Assembly (NCBI GenBank): GCA_949840775.1
Contig: CATKXO010000001.1
Coordinates: forward strand, 124,001-188,000
Length of the DNA: 64,000 nt
Direction: 5' to 3'
DNA from: an uncultured bacterium
GTDB taxonomy: Bacteria > Bacillota > Clostridia > Oscillospirales > Oscillospiraceae
Shown piece by piece: positions 49,398-57,439 of the stretch. The notes below the pieces were generated by a model. That model saw only the letters and a list, made by a program, of their open reading frames with translations, ran no database searches and had not been told where the DNA came from. The first letter of the stretch is position 1; each line of letters starts with the position of its first letter. Position numbers and translations under genes: made by a program.

Positions 49398-49755
49398 CGA
49401 AGCCAAGGTAGTGAATTGGATATTTGAGCGGTATCTTGCTGGGGACAGTTTTGGGAAAATTGCTGCCGGGTTGGAGCGGTAAGGAATTCTCTCCCCCATG
49501 GGCAGACAAAAATGGAACCGGGAAGCAATAGACAAGCTACTTTCGAATGAAAAATACACAGGGCGAGTACTACTCCAGAAAACAGTCAGCACTGGCGCAG
49601 ACCAAATTGAAAATAATGGCCTCATAGAGCAGTATCTTTACACTGATACCCATGAGGCCATCATTTCTAATGAGATATTCACAGCAGTGCAGCAGGAGAG
49701 ACTTGAGCGCACTAAGGAACCGAAAAGCCGCGTTGCCATGATGCTTACATTATGA
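49384..49755 (+). pseudogene. Serine-recombinase fragment with nonsense codon
   Basis: Part of the recombinase domain of a large serine recombinase: SPDEAKVVNWIFERYLAGDS, then LSPMGRQKWNREAIDKLLSN and YTGRVLLQKTV. A TAA at 49480 interrupts the frame where a Gln or Glu codon is expected (GLER-stop-GI). The catalytic N-terminal domain is missing. It is a non-functional remnant. Confidence 0.8.
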
Positions 49756-49968
49756 TACATCTCCTTGTATTATAGAGTAGTAGTTATTAGAGCCCCTCTC
49801 CAAGGGCTGTGCTACACTGTAAGGGATGCTGTGGATTGGTTTGCACTTCCTACCACACGGATGGTTCAAGAAAGGTTCCAACCACAGCCCTTTGCAGTTT
49901 TGTTGATCAGTTAAATACCGCCAGACGGTTTATGTGGAACAAGGTTACAAAAGCAAAGTGTCCTGTGG
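49756..49968 (+). other. Decayed stretch without an intact gene
   Basis: AT-rich sequence between the recombinase and kinase fragments. No complete gene, start with ribosome binding site, or clear hairpin is seen. Confidence 0.4.
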
Positions 49969-50232
49969 ATGCAGCATCACATAAAGGGTTCATTAAACGA
50001 TCCAGATTTAGTAAATGTTGGATTTGGGAATTATGAAGTACGTCATGAAACCTTTGCACTTACCAGGCTTTGCTACTTTATCCTTACCGGAAGAACTAAT
50101 ATTGAAAGGCAAAAGGATGGAAAAATAAAACAATTCTGGAATAAGGGGACAAGTACAAATAAAAGGGATAGATTTTCAACAGCTGATGAAATATGGGAAA
50201 CAGTAAAAGTTATTACAGATGAGAACAAATAA
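49969..50232 (+). pseudogene. C-terminal fragment resembling a protein kinase
   Basis: About 75 residues resemble the last part of a Ser/Thr kinase domain: YEVRHETFALTRLCYFILTG followed by NKGTSTNKRDRFSTADEIWE, the usual place of the conserved RF and adjoining helix. The ATP-binding and catalytic parts are absent and no ribosome binding site precedes it. AT-rich. Tentative. Confidence 0.45.
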
Positions 50233-50510
50233 GTTGTTTAGAGATTACAGAATCCGTTGTGGCACAACGGATACGAGTCTGCATCTTTTCTGGCACCACA
50301 GTCCATTTGGAAAACCCGGTGTTTACAAGGCTTTTTAGGCCGTGAACACTGGGTTTTCTTTATTTGTGGGATTGGGTTGGAGCGCAAGAGGCAAGACACG
50401 GACGGGCCTTCTCAGCGGAGTTGAATTTACACAAATTTACAGATTGGAGCCTCGGGAAGATGAACGAAAGAAAATAAAATAATCGCTCTGCCGCCGCTTA
50501 ATATTTTCTA
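50233..50510. other. Right flank of the decayed element with hairpins
   Basis: No gene seen. TCCGTTGT / ACAACGGA (50253-50271) is a perfect 8-base hairpin. AAAACCCGGTGTT / AACACTGGGTTTT (50311-50357) with an inner GGC/GCC is followed by CTTTATTTG and looks like a terminator. No second copy of the tRNA-Gln 3' end is visible to mark an attachment site. Confidence 0.55.
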
Positions 50511-50540
50511 TTGAAATACCGATATTAAGTATGGTATAAT
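50511..50540 (+). promoter_or_regulatory. Promoter of the O-antigen-ligase-like gene
   Basis: TTGAAA and TATAAT separated by 18 bases, 50 bases before the start. Confidence 0.7.
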
Positions 50541-50590
50541 AAGGTCAAGGGAGTATCATTATTACATATTTTGGAAAGGAAGGTGGACAT

Positions 50591-51949
50591 GTGGGCGGCA
50601 GTCTTGCCAAACGAATAGACAGCATTTCAGACCACTATGTCCTGCTTCTCCTTGCCCTGGCCCTGATGGGGCTGACGATTGTAGGGGTTGGAGATACCCC
50701 TACGGTCTCTATGCTGGGGATTGTGCTCTGCGTGGCGGGCATTTTTCAGATGCCTGGACGGATTGATACCCGGATACTGTTCCCTATGCTGCTCTACCTT
50801 GTGGTCGGCGCGGCCTCGTCCTACGGCGCGATTGGAAACGTGACCCATACTTATACAGCCACCCACGCCATTTATCCCGTACTCTACTTCCTGATGGCCA
50901 GCCTGAAAAAGGAGGAACTGCGGTGGCTGCGGTGGTTCACTGCTGTGTGGGCGGGCTACGTGGCGGCAAACGGCATTGTCCAGTTTCTCATGAAGGCCAT
51001 GAACGGCACCGCCGGGCGGCTGGGCGGTATGATGAGCAACGCCAACTCCATGGGCATCTTCCTGGTGGTGGGCTGGTTCGGCCTGATGGCCTGGGCGCCC
51101 GGCCCGGAGGAGAAGGGGCTGATCCCGGCCCTGCTGCGCCGTCTGGAGCCCCTGCTGCTGACTGCTCTGGCCCTGACCCTGTCCATGGGCAGTTTTCTGG
51201 CCCTGGCTGTGGGCATGGCTGTCCGGGCGGCGGGCTGGGTGAAGGAGTCCGGTTGGCGTGAGGCGGCGTGGCGGAGCGCCCGGATGCTGGCCAAGGCCGC
51301 GCTGTGCGTGGGCGCGGGTATCCTGATGTACTTCACTGGGCGGCATACCAGCGCCCCTCTGCTGTGCGTGGGACTGGTCCTGTGGCTGGTGGCGCTGATG
51401 TTCCTCTGGGAGCAGTTCGACCGCTTTCTGCTGGCCTACCGGTGGTTTCCCTGGATGATGTGCGCCGGGGGCTTTGCGGTGGCTCTGGCAGCTGTAGCCG
51501 TCCGTCCCAGCGCCGCCGCCACCTTTTTGGAGCGGCTGGAGATGATGCGCAACGGAGTGGGCTACCTGACGGCTGATCCCCTGCTGGGGGTGGGCCCCTA
51601 CCAGTGGCGGGAGCTGAACCTGGCGGATGCCGATACTTACTTCAACACCTGGCACATTCACAACGTCCCCCTGCACATCGGCGTAGAGCTGGGACTGCTG
51701 GCCCTGGCGGCGGTTGTGCTGATTATTCTGCGGACCCTGCTCAAAAAGGGCCGGAACGTGGCCGGATTTGCCGCGTTTCTCCTGCACAACCTGATGGACA
51801 CCAGTTTCTTCTACATGGGCACCACCACGTCGGTGCTGTTCACGGTGGGAGAACCGGAGAAGGGCGGCAAACAGCCCAACCGGATTCTGGTCCGGGCGTT
51901 CTTTGCGGCGTTTGCCCTTGTGTTTGTCTATTTCTATTGCGTCCACTGA
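50591..51949 (+). CDS. O-antigen ligase-like membrane protein
   Basis: Membrane protein of 452 residues with about 10-12 hydrophobic segments. The Wzy_C/WaaL-type pattern is LLGVGPYQW followed by WHIHNVPLHIGVELGLLAL near residues 330-375, with Arg clusters between helices. Members of this family ligate or polymerise surface glycans. No sugar-transferase genes are adjacent, so the polymer is unknown. It lies 17 bases before the amidase gene. Confidence 0.85.
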   Translation: MGGSLAKRIDSISDHYVLLLLALALMGLTIVGVGDTPTVSMLGIVLCVAGIFQMPGRIDTRILFPMLLYLVVGAASSYGAIGNVTHTYTATHAIYPVLYFLMASLKKEELRWLRWFTAVWAGYVAANGIVQFLMKAMNGTAGRLGGMMSNANSMGIFLVVGWFGLMAWAPGPEEKGLIPALLRRLEPLLLTALALTLSMGSFLALAVGMAVRAAGWVKESGWREAAWRSARMLAKAALCVGAGILMYFTGRHTSAPLLCVGLVLWLVALMFLWEQFDRFLLAYRWFPWMMCAGGFAVALAAVAVRPSAAATFLERLEMMRNGVGYLTADPLLGVGPYQWRELNLADADTYFNTWHIHNVPLHIGVELGLLALAAVVLIILRTLLKKGRNVAGFAAFLLHNLMDTSFFYMGTTTSVLFTVGEPEKGGKQPNRILVRAFFAAFALVFVYFYCVH

Positions 51950-51966
51950 GAGGGGGAGTATGGGCT

Positions 51967-52671
51967 ATGCGCCCTAAAGAGCGGGAATTTTTAAGCATAT
52001 GGCTGCTCCTGCTGGCGCTGGGCCTGTTTGGAGTTTCGGCACTGGCGGTACGCCGGATGGACGTGCGGGGCCTGCCCGAGAACGTGAGCCGTGAGCTGAC
52101 GGCCCAGGAGCAGGCGGAGATCATCGCCCGGAACAGCCCTCTGACGGAGTACGTCCGTCTCAGCCCCAATGTGACCTTTCCCCGGGAGGATGCGGTAAAG
52201 AAGATAACCGTCCACCACATGGCGGACGACATCAGCCTGGAACGGTTGGGCGAGGTGTTCGCGGAGGAGGACAGGCGGGCCTCGGCCAACTATGCGATCG
52301 ACATAGAAGGGAGGGTGGCGCTCTATGCGGAGGAGTGTAACCGGGCCTGGACCTCCAGCAGCCCGGAAAACGACCATCAGGCGGTGACCATTGAGGTGGC
52401 CAACGACGAGATCGGCGGCGACTGGCATGTCGGTGACGCTTCCTATGCCACGCTGGTGGAGCTGTGCACAGACATCTGCCAACGCAACGGGATCGAGCAG
52501 TTGGTCTATACCGGCGACGAGCTGGGGAATTTGACCATCCACAAGATGTTCAACGAGGAGACAGAGTGCCCCGGACCATATCTGGAGGGGAAAATGCCTG
52601 AGCTCGCCCGCGAGGTGAATCAAAGGCTCGCCGAAATGGCCGGAAATAAAGGAGGTGGTGGAGGAGGATAA
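51967..52671 (+). CDS. N-acetylmuramoyl-L-alanine amidase (Amidase_2 type)
   Basis: Probable zinc amidase of 234 residues, anchored by one N-terminal helix (FLSIWLLLLALGLFGVSALA). The domain begins KITVHHMADDISLERLGEVF with the first zinc His, then ANYAIDIEGRVALY, DHQAVTIEVAND and LTIHKMFNEETECPG with the last His and Cys. It ends in a run of glycines. It cleaves the glycan-peptide bond of peptidoglycan. It lies ahead of the c-di-GMP riboswitches, with about 130 GC-rich bases between that hold several small hairpins and no clear promoter. Confidence 0.88.
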   Translation: MRPKEREFLSIWLLLLALGLFGVSALAVRRMDVRGLPENVSRELTAQEQAEIIARNSPLTEYVRLSPNVTFPREDAVKKITVHHMADDISLERLGEVFAEEDRRASANYAIDIEGRVALYAEECNRAWTSSSPENDHQAVTIEVANDEIGGDWHVGDASYATLVELCTDICQRNGIEQLVYTGDELGNLTIHKMFNEETECPGPYLEGKMPELAREVNQRLAEMAGNKGGGGGG

Positions 52672-52802
52672 TACGGCAAACACCGGCTCCCGGCGGGGGC
52701 CGCCCGCAGGGCGGACCGCGGCTGTGGCGGCTGCCGGCAGAAAAGCAGGCTGCCGGCCCGGCACAGGATAAGGGGGCGCCTGGCATTGCCGGGATTCCTG
52801 AA

Positions 52803-52894
52803 TTGAAAACACTTGGCAAACCATCGGAAACGGTGGGACGCAAAGCCAGGAGGCTACTGTGCCCGCTTGCGGGTGCTACGCACGTCCGGTTGCA
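52803..52894 (+). promoter_or_regulatory. Cyclic di-GMP-I riboswitch (GEMM-I), aptamer 1
   Basis: The core GGCAAACC at 52815-52822 is followed by an ATCG-GAAA-CGGT hairpin with a GNRA tetraloop, then GGGACGCAAAGCC, GGCTA and, after a second hairpin (CCCGC/GCGGG), GGTTGC. These are the invariant parts of the GEMM-I class, which binds c-di-GMP. The closing helix P1 is poorly defined in this copy. Confidence 0.9.
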
Positions 52895-52978
52895 TCAGGC
52901 AAACCATCGGAAACGATGGGACGCAAAGCCAGAGGCTACAGGGCGACCTGCCGCCCCACGCTCGTTCGGTTACCGGAT
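52886..52978 (+). promoter_or_regulatory. Cyclic di-GMP-I riboswitch (GEMM-I), aptamer 2
   Basis: Second copy with GGCAAACC, a perfect CCATCG-GAAA-CGATGG hairpin, GGGACGCAAAGCC, GGCTA, a GGGCG/CGCCC hairpin and the canonical GGTTACCG end. P1 pairs CCGGT (52886-52890) with ACCGG (52972-52976), so its 5' strand lies within the 3' end of aptamer 1. A TTTGCG/CGCAAA hairpin and the ribosome binding site AAAGGTGG follow before the adhesin start at 53031. Confidence 0.95.
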
Positions 52979-53030
52979 TTATCTTTGCGTCCGCGCAAAC
53001 ACAAGCTGCAAAGAAAGGTGGATATCTATT

Positions 53031-54752
53031 ATGAAAGCACTAAAACGCATGAAAAAGACCTTCCGAAGCTTTTTGGTCTTCGCGATGGCGTTCCTGGTCG
53101 CCACATCTTCCCTCGCCACGGCTTTTGCCTCGTATGGCAGTCTTTTTGCTGAACCCCCCGAGCAGCAGACAGTGACGGTTGAGCACATCTGGGTGGACAA
53201 CGGTAATCAGAACAACACCCGCCCGGATGATGTCCAGGCGGACGTTACTGCGTCAACGGTTAAGCCCGGTACCTCTGATAAGTCTGAAACAACCAACGTG
53301 GTTCAGGTTGATAAAGACGGGAATGAAACTGGTACCACAAAGCCTATCGTGGTCGATAGGACAGAGAATATCAACTTCTCAGAAGTGGGCACCGACGAGA
53401 AAGCTCAACCCAGCGATACCATCAACGACAAAGGCTATGATAAGGGCGAAGCCGACAAAGACGAAGCCGGCAAAGACGATGTCGATGAAGACGAAGCCGG
53501 CAAAGACGATGTCGGCAAAGACGATGTCGACAAAGACGAAGCCGGCAAAGACGAAGCCGGCAAAGACGATGTCGACAAAGACGAAGCCGGCAAAGACGAT
53601 GTCGACAAAGACGAAGCCGGCAAAGACGATGTCGACAAAGACGAAGCCGGCAAAGACGATGTCGATGAAGGCGAAGCCGACAAAGACGATGTCAACAACG
53701 ACAATACCGAGGAGCCTAAAAGCGATTGGTCCATCTCTCTTGATGAGATAGAGGACCAGGATGTCAAGGATGCCATCGAGACTGTTCTTGGGACTGGGTC
53801 AAATGGTACCGATCCGATCGTGAAGGACCTTTCCGGGGACGATGTTGACAAGATCACTGGCGAGCTCTTGGATAAGCCAGCCACTAAGGATGAGAACGGA
53901 AACGTAACAGAGCCTGCCGTGAAGGACCAGGGCAACGTCTGGACCGTGTCCAAGGACTATACGGCTGAAACTGGCGAAAATGAGCATGTCACCTATCAGG
54001 TGAAGCTCCCTGAGGATACCCAGTCTGCGCTGCAAAATTCCGGTTACGATTCCGTTCAGCTGAAGGTCACCTACGAGACCGTCTTTGCTGTTAAGGACGA
54101 CACTGGAGCAGTGTATATTGATCCTTATACCGGAGAGATGCTGGATAGAGATAACAGGGTGTTAGCCATATGTCAGCATGTGTCCTATGACGGCGGTAAG
54201 ACTTGGCAGTCGGCAGGTGAGCCCAGATTCGAGCGCGCGGATGGTACCCCTTACAAGTATACTGACAAGGAGACCAATCAACAGACAGAGATGACTTGGG
54301 ATGAGTATTATGATAAGTTGGCGAAAGCGACCTACGACAGCGATACAGGCAAAGTCACGCTTGGTACAAGTAAATCAGAGGCAGAAAAAGAGCAGGTAGC
54401 CGCTACGCTGAACTATGATCCCACACGGGACTATGTCAGTGAGACCACCTATACTTTCCTGCACGTACAGAGAGACCCCGTGACGCCTCCTGATGATCCC
54501 AAGGACCCCCCGAAGGATCCCCCCAAGGATCCCCCGAAGGACCCCCCGAAGGAGGGCGAGGAAATTCCCGATCCGGAAGTGCCCCTGTCTCCCCCCGAGG
54601 AGCCCGAGGAGGTCATTGACCCCGCGGTGCCTCTGGCCAACGTGCCTGAGACCGGCGACAACTCCCATGTGTGGACCATGCTGGCCATGCTGTCCGTCAC
54701 CGGACTGCTGGGCGTAACCCTGCTTGAGCGCAAGAAGGCCAAAAACAGCTAA
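53031..54752 (+). CDS. Sortase-anchored repeat-rich surface protein (adhesin-like)
   Basis: Exported wall-linked protein of 573 residues under the tandem c-di-GMP riboswitches. The signal peptide is MKALKRMKKTFRSFLVFAMA with cleavage near AFAS. A Thr/Val-rich part is followed (residues about 140-222) by acidic 5-residue units KDEAG/KDDVD in tandem. A folded region follows (240-475; YTAETGENEHVTYQVKLPED, VQLKVTYETVF). A Pro-rich wall-spanning stretch repeats PPKD. The sorting signal is VPETG, a hydrophobic stretch and ERKKAKNS at 538-573. The adjacent class B sortase is the likely anchor enzyme. Adhesion is inferred. Confidence 0.92.
   Translation: MKALKRMKKTFRSFLVFAMAFLVATSSLATAFASYGSLFAEPPEQQTVTVEHIWVDNGNQNNTRPDDVQADVTASTVKPGTSDKSETTNVVQVDKDGNETGTTKPIVVDRTENINFSEVGTDEKAQPSDTINDKGYDKGEADKDEAGKDDVDEDEAGKDDVGKDDVDKDEAGKDEAGKDDVDKDEAGKDDVDKDEAGKDDVDKDEAGKDDVDEGEADKDDVNNDNTEEPKSDWSISLDEIEDQDVKDAIETVLGTGSNGTDPIVKDLSGDDVDKITGELLDKPATKDENGNVTEPAVKDQGNVWTVSKDYTAETGENEHVTYQVKLPEDTQSALQNSGYDSVQLKVTYETVFAVKDDTGAVYIDPYTGEMLDRDNRVLAICQHVSYDGGKTWQSAGEPRFERADGTPYKYTDKETNQQTEMTWDEYYDKLAKATYDSDTGKVTLGTSKSEAEKEQVAATLNYDPTRDYVSETTYTFLHVQRDPVTPPDDPKDPPKDPPKDPPKDPPKEGEEIPDPEVPLSPPEEPEEVIDPAVPLANVPETGDNSHVWTMLAMLSVTGLLGVTLLERKKAKNS
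53454..53695 (+). repeat. In-frame 15-base tandem repeats of the adhesin gene
   Basis: About 16 copies of a 15-base unit alternate between GACAAAGACGAAGCC and GGCAAAGACGATGTC, giving KDEAG KDDVD. Several 30-base blocks are identical, so the copy number is likely to vary by slippage or recombination. Confidence 0.92.
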
Positions 54753-54764
54753 TCAAAGTGCGGA

Positions 54765-54793
54765 CCGGGGCCTCTTATGAGGCCCCGGCTTTT
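54765..54793 (+). terminator. Hairpin between adhesin and sortase genes
   Basis: Perfect 10-base stem CCGGGGCCTC / GAGGCCCCGG with loop TTAT, followed by CTTTTG. The short T run suggests partial termination, so less sortase than adhesin would be made. Confidence 0.75.
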
Positions 54794-54818
54794 GTTCAAC
54801 CGCAAGAAGGAGGCGGCT

Positions 54819-55658
54819 ATGAAGAGAATTGTTCCCATTGCCAAGGGGTGTCTGGCCCTGCTTTTGGTGGTCAGCCTGGCGCTGGCTGCCCAGGCCAAGC
54901 GGAACCGTCTGCTGGCCCTGGAGGCCTATGAGCAGGCCAAGACGGTGGCCCGCCTGGAGGAGGAGAGCCGTCCCGCCGCCTCCCAGGGGGAGACCCCCTC
55001 CGCGCCGGCCCCGGAGGTCCCGGACGAGCCCCCGGAGGTCCCGGCGGAGCCCCTGACCACCTGGGAACGGCTGGCGCAGATCGACCTGGCCGCCCTCCAG
55101 GAGATCAACCCCGACGTGATAGGCTGGATCGAGATTCCCGGCACCACCCTCTCCTACCCCCTGGTCCAGGGCCGGGACAACCAGTATTACCTGAACCGCA
55201 CCTGGGAGGCCAAGCGCAACCCCGCCGGGTCTATCTTCGTGGACTATACGTGCAGTCCGGAGCTGGACGGCTTCCACACCATCATCTACGGCCACCGCAT
55301 GAACAACGACACCATGTTCGGCGTTTTGCAGAGCTACCGGAACCCGGATTTCTGGACGGACCACCCCAGCGTCTATATCGCCATAGAGGATGGCGTGTAC
55401 CGCTATGACCTCTTTTCCGCCCAGGAGGCCGAGGTGAAGGGGGTCGTTTACCGCCTGGACATCGTGAAAAGCGGCCTGGAGGAGGAGTTTTTCCGGTACT
55501 GCCTGGACAATGCCGTGATCAATACCCTGCTGACCCCCACGGCGGAGGACCGCATCCTCACGCTCTCCACCTGTACCGGCCGCGGCCACGCCACCCGTTG
55601 GGTGGTCCATGCCGTCCTGGCCCAGACCTATCCTGCGGGCCAGCCGGAGGACCGGTAA
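54819..55658 (+). CDS. srtB: Class B sortase
   Basis: Membrane-bound transpeptidase of 279 residues that joins a surface protein to the wall. N-terminal helix (about 6-22), a Pro/Glu-rich linker (45-75), then the sortase fold: INPDVIGWIEIPGTTLSYPL, IFVDYTCSPELDGFHTIIYG with catalytic His in YGHRMN, and LTLSTCTGRGHATRWVVHAV with catalytic Cys and Arg. The ATG at 54819 follows AAGGAGG. It lies directly after the adhesin, so the VPETG protein is its likely substrate, and it may share the c-di-GMP control. Confidence 0.93.
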   Translation: MKRIVPIAKGCLALLLVVSLALAAQAKRNRLLALEAYEQAKTVARLEEESRPAASQGETPSAPAPEVPDEPPEVPAEPLTTWERLAQIDLAALQEINPDVIGWIEIPGTTLSYPLVQGRDNQYYLNRTWEAKRNPAGSIFVDYTCSPELDGFHTIIYGHRMNNDTMFGVLQSYRNPDFWTDHPSVYIAIEDGVYRYDLFSAQEAEVKGVVYRLDIVKSGLEEEFFRYCLDNAVINTLLTPTAEDRILTLSTCTGRGHATRWVVHAVLAQTYPAGQPEDR

Positions 55659-55684
55659 ATTTCCGCCGGCCAAACAAATTTGAC

Positions 55685-55713
55685 TTTACAACCGCCCGGT
55701 TTTCCATTATAAT
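55685..55713 (+). promoter_or_regulatory. Promoter of dapL
   Basis: TTTACA and TATAAT separated by 17 bases. The leader is about 105 bases. Confidence 0.7.
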
Positions 55714-55765
55714 ACTGGCAAAGAAGGGCTGTACCTCCGGTTTTTCTTTTGCCGGCGCAGTCCAG

Positions 55766-55797
55766 GAAGACACGCCCCAGGGCGTGCCTTCTCTTTT
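55766..55797 (+). promoter_or_regulatory. Terminator-like hairpin in the dapL leader
   Basis: GAAGACACGCCC pairs with GGGCGTGCCTTC (one mismatch), followed by TCTTTT. It lies between the promoter and the start codon, where an attenuator would be expected. No known lysine-riboswitch core is present. Confidence 0.4.
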
Positions 55798-55824
55798 AAT
55801 TCATTCCAAGGGAGCTGATCCTCC

Positions 55825-57045
55825 ATGGTCAAGGTAAACGAAAACTATCAGAAGCTGCCCGGCAGCTACCTCTTCTCCGAGGTGGCCCGGCGCATCAGCG
55901 CCTACACCGCCGCCCACCCGGAGGCCAAAATCATCAAACTGTCCATCGGTGACGTGACCCGTCCCCTGGTCCCCGAAGTCATCAAGGCCATGCACGCCGC
56001 GGTGGACGAGATGGGCACCGCCGAGGGCTTCCACGGCTACGGCCCGGAGCAGGGCTATGAGTTCCTGCGTCAGGCCATCGCCCAGGGCGACTACGCCGTC
56101 CGGGGGGTGGATGTCAAACCGGAGGAGATTTTCGTCTCCGACGGCGCCAAGAGCGACTGCGGCAACATCGGCGATATCTTCGGCGTGGACAATGTGGTGG
56201 CGGTGTGCGATCCGGTGTATCCCGTCTATGTGGACACCAACGCCATGGCCGGCCGGGCCGGGGAATACCAGGAGGAGCTGGGCCGGTGGAACCGGCTGAT
56301 CTACATGCCCTGTGTGGAGGAAAACGGCTTTTCCCCCCAGCCCCCCAAGGAGATTCCCGATATCATTTACCTCTGCTCCCCCAACAACCCCACCGGCGCG
56401 GTGCTGACCCGCGACCAGCTGAAGGTCTGGGTGGATTACGCCAACGCCCACGGCGCGGTGATTCTCTACGACTCCGCCTATGAGGCTTTCATCACCAGTG
56501 ACAACGTGCCCCACACCATCTTCGAGATCGAGGGGGCCCGTACCTGCGCCATCGAGTTCCGGTCCTACTCCAAGACCGCCGGCTTTACCGGCAACCGCTG
56601 CGCCTATACCGTGGTGCCCCTGGAGCTGGAGCGGGGGGGCGTGAAGCTGAACGGCATGTGGAACCGCCGCCAGTGCACCAAGTTCAACGGCGTGCCCTAT
56701 GTGGTCCAGCGGGGGGCCGCCGCCATCTACACCCCCGAGGGCCGGAAGCAGATTATGGCCAATATCGACTACTACCGGGCCAACGCCAAGGTCATCCGGG
56801 AGGGCCTCACCGCCGCCGGGCTGACCTGCTTCGGCGGGGTGGACGCCCCCTATATCTGGCTGAAAACCCCCGGCGGCGTGGGCTCCTGGGAGTTCTTCGA
56901 CCAGGTGCTGGACCGGGCCAACGTGGCCACTACCCCCGGTGCAGGCTTCGGCCCCAGCGGGGAGGGCTACGTCCGCCTCACCGCCTTTGGCGACGCCGAC
57001 GCCACCAAAACCGCCGTGGAGCGGGTTTGCAAGATGTTCAAATAA
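55825..57045 (+). CDS. dapL: LL-diaminopimelate aminotransferase
   Basis: PLP enzyme that makes LL-diaminopimelate in one step from tetrahydrodipicolinate, in the DapL route to lysine and wall peptides. Marks of the family are the start NYQKLPGSYLFSEVARRI, KLSIGDVTRPLVPEVI, YLCSPNNPTGAVL, and the PLP-lysine motif SYSKTAGFTGNRCAY. The length of 406 residues is typical. It has its own promoter and a strong terminator, so it is monocistronic. Confidence 0.96.
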   Translation: MVKVNENYQKLPGSYLFSEVARRISAYTAAHPEAKIIKLSIGDVTRPLVPEVIKAMHAAVDEMGTAEGFHGYGPEQGYEFLRQAIAQGDYAVRGVDVKPEEIFVSDGAKSDCGNIGDIFGVDNVVAVCDPVYPVYVDTNAMAGRAGEYQEELGRWNRLIYMPCVEENGFSPQPPKEIPDIIYLCSPNNPTGAVLTRDQLKVWVDYANAHGAVILYDSAYEAFITSDNVPHTIFEIEGARTCAIEFRSYSKTAGFTGNRCAYTVVPLELERGGVKLNGMWNRRQCTKFNGVPYVVQRGAAAIYTPEGRKQIMANIDYYRANAKVIREGLTAAGLTCFGGVDAPYIWLKTPGGVGSWEFFDQVLDRANVATTPGAGFGPSGEGYVRLTAFGDADATKTAVERVCKMFK

Positions 57046-57048
57046 GCC

Positions 57049-57116
57049 AAACGGCCGCCCACCGGGCGGCCGTTTCCATATAAAAAACCCCTCGTGCCTG
57101 GCACGAGGGGTTTTTT
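57049..57116. terminator. Double terminator between dapL and rpmB
   Basis: Hairpin 1: AAACGGCCGCCC / GGGCGGCCGTTT (57049-57075). Hairpin 2: AAAAAACCCCTCGTGCC / GGCACGAGGGGTTTTTT (57082-57116), 17-base perfect stem, bidirectional, serving both convergent genes. Confidence 0.92.
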
Positions 57117-57131
57117 ACGAGCCATATTCCA

Positions 57132-57320
57132 TTACACAGCGCGGGTGACCTTACCGGAACGGAGGCATCTGGTGCAGACGTAGACGTGAGTGGGGGTGCC
57201 ATTCACGATCGCCTTGACCCGCTTCACGTTGGGCTTCCAGGCGCGGTTGGAGCGGCGGTGGGAGTGGGAAACCTTGATGCCAAAGGTCACGCCCTTGTCG
57301 CAGAATTCGCATTTGGCCAT
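57132..57320 (-). CDS. rpmB: 50S ribosomal protein L28
   Basis: Ribosomal protein of 62 residues with the zinc-type Cys pairs (CEFCDKG near the start, CTRCLRSGKV near the end). Further marks are VSHSHRRSNRAWKPN and RVKAIVNGTPTHVYVC. Such C+ forms bind zinc and contrast with C- paralogues induced by zinc starvation. The start follows GAGGAGG. A TTGACG lies at a plausible -35 on the minus strand, but the -10 is unclear. Confidence 0.96.
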   Translation of the reverse strand: MAKCEFCDKGVTFGIKVSHSHRRSNRAWKPNVKRVKAIVNGTPTHVYVCTRCLRSGKVTRAV

Positions 57321-57439
57321 GTTGCTAACCTCCTCGCTATGAGAATATATGAAACCTCGGAAAAATTACCGTCAAAAAAGCTTCGACTGATATCATAACA
57401 GATATTCCCCGGAAATGCAAGACTTATTTTTCATCTGCT

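Noticed and set aside
45100-50590. A second copy of the tRNA-Gln 3' end as the right attachment site
   Set aside because: No stretch matching the T-arm and acceptor end was found by eye; the boundary appears lost.
53454-53695. Regular short repeats as a possible CRISPR array
   Set aside because: The units are contiguous and in frame and encode KDEAG/KDDVD; there are no unique spacers.
55680-55713. TTGACT as the -35 of dapL
   Set aside because: The spacer to TATAAT is 22 bases; TTTACA at 55685 gives 17.
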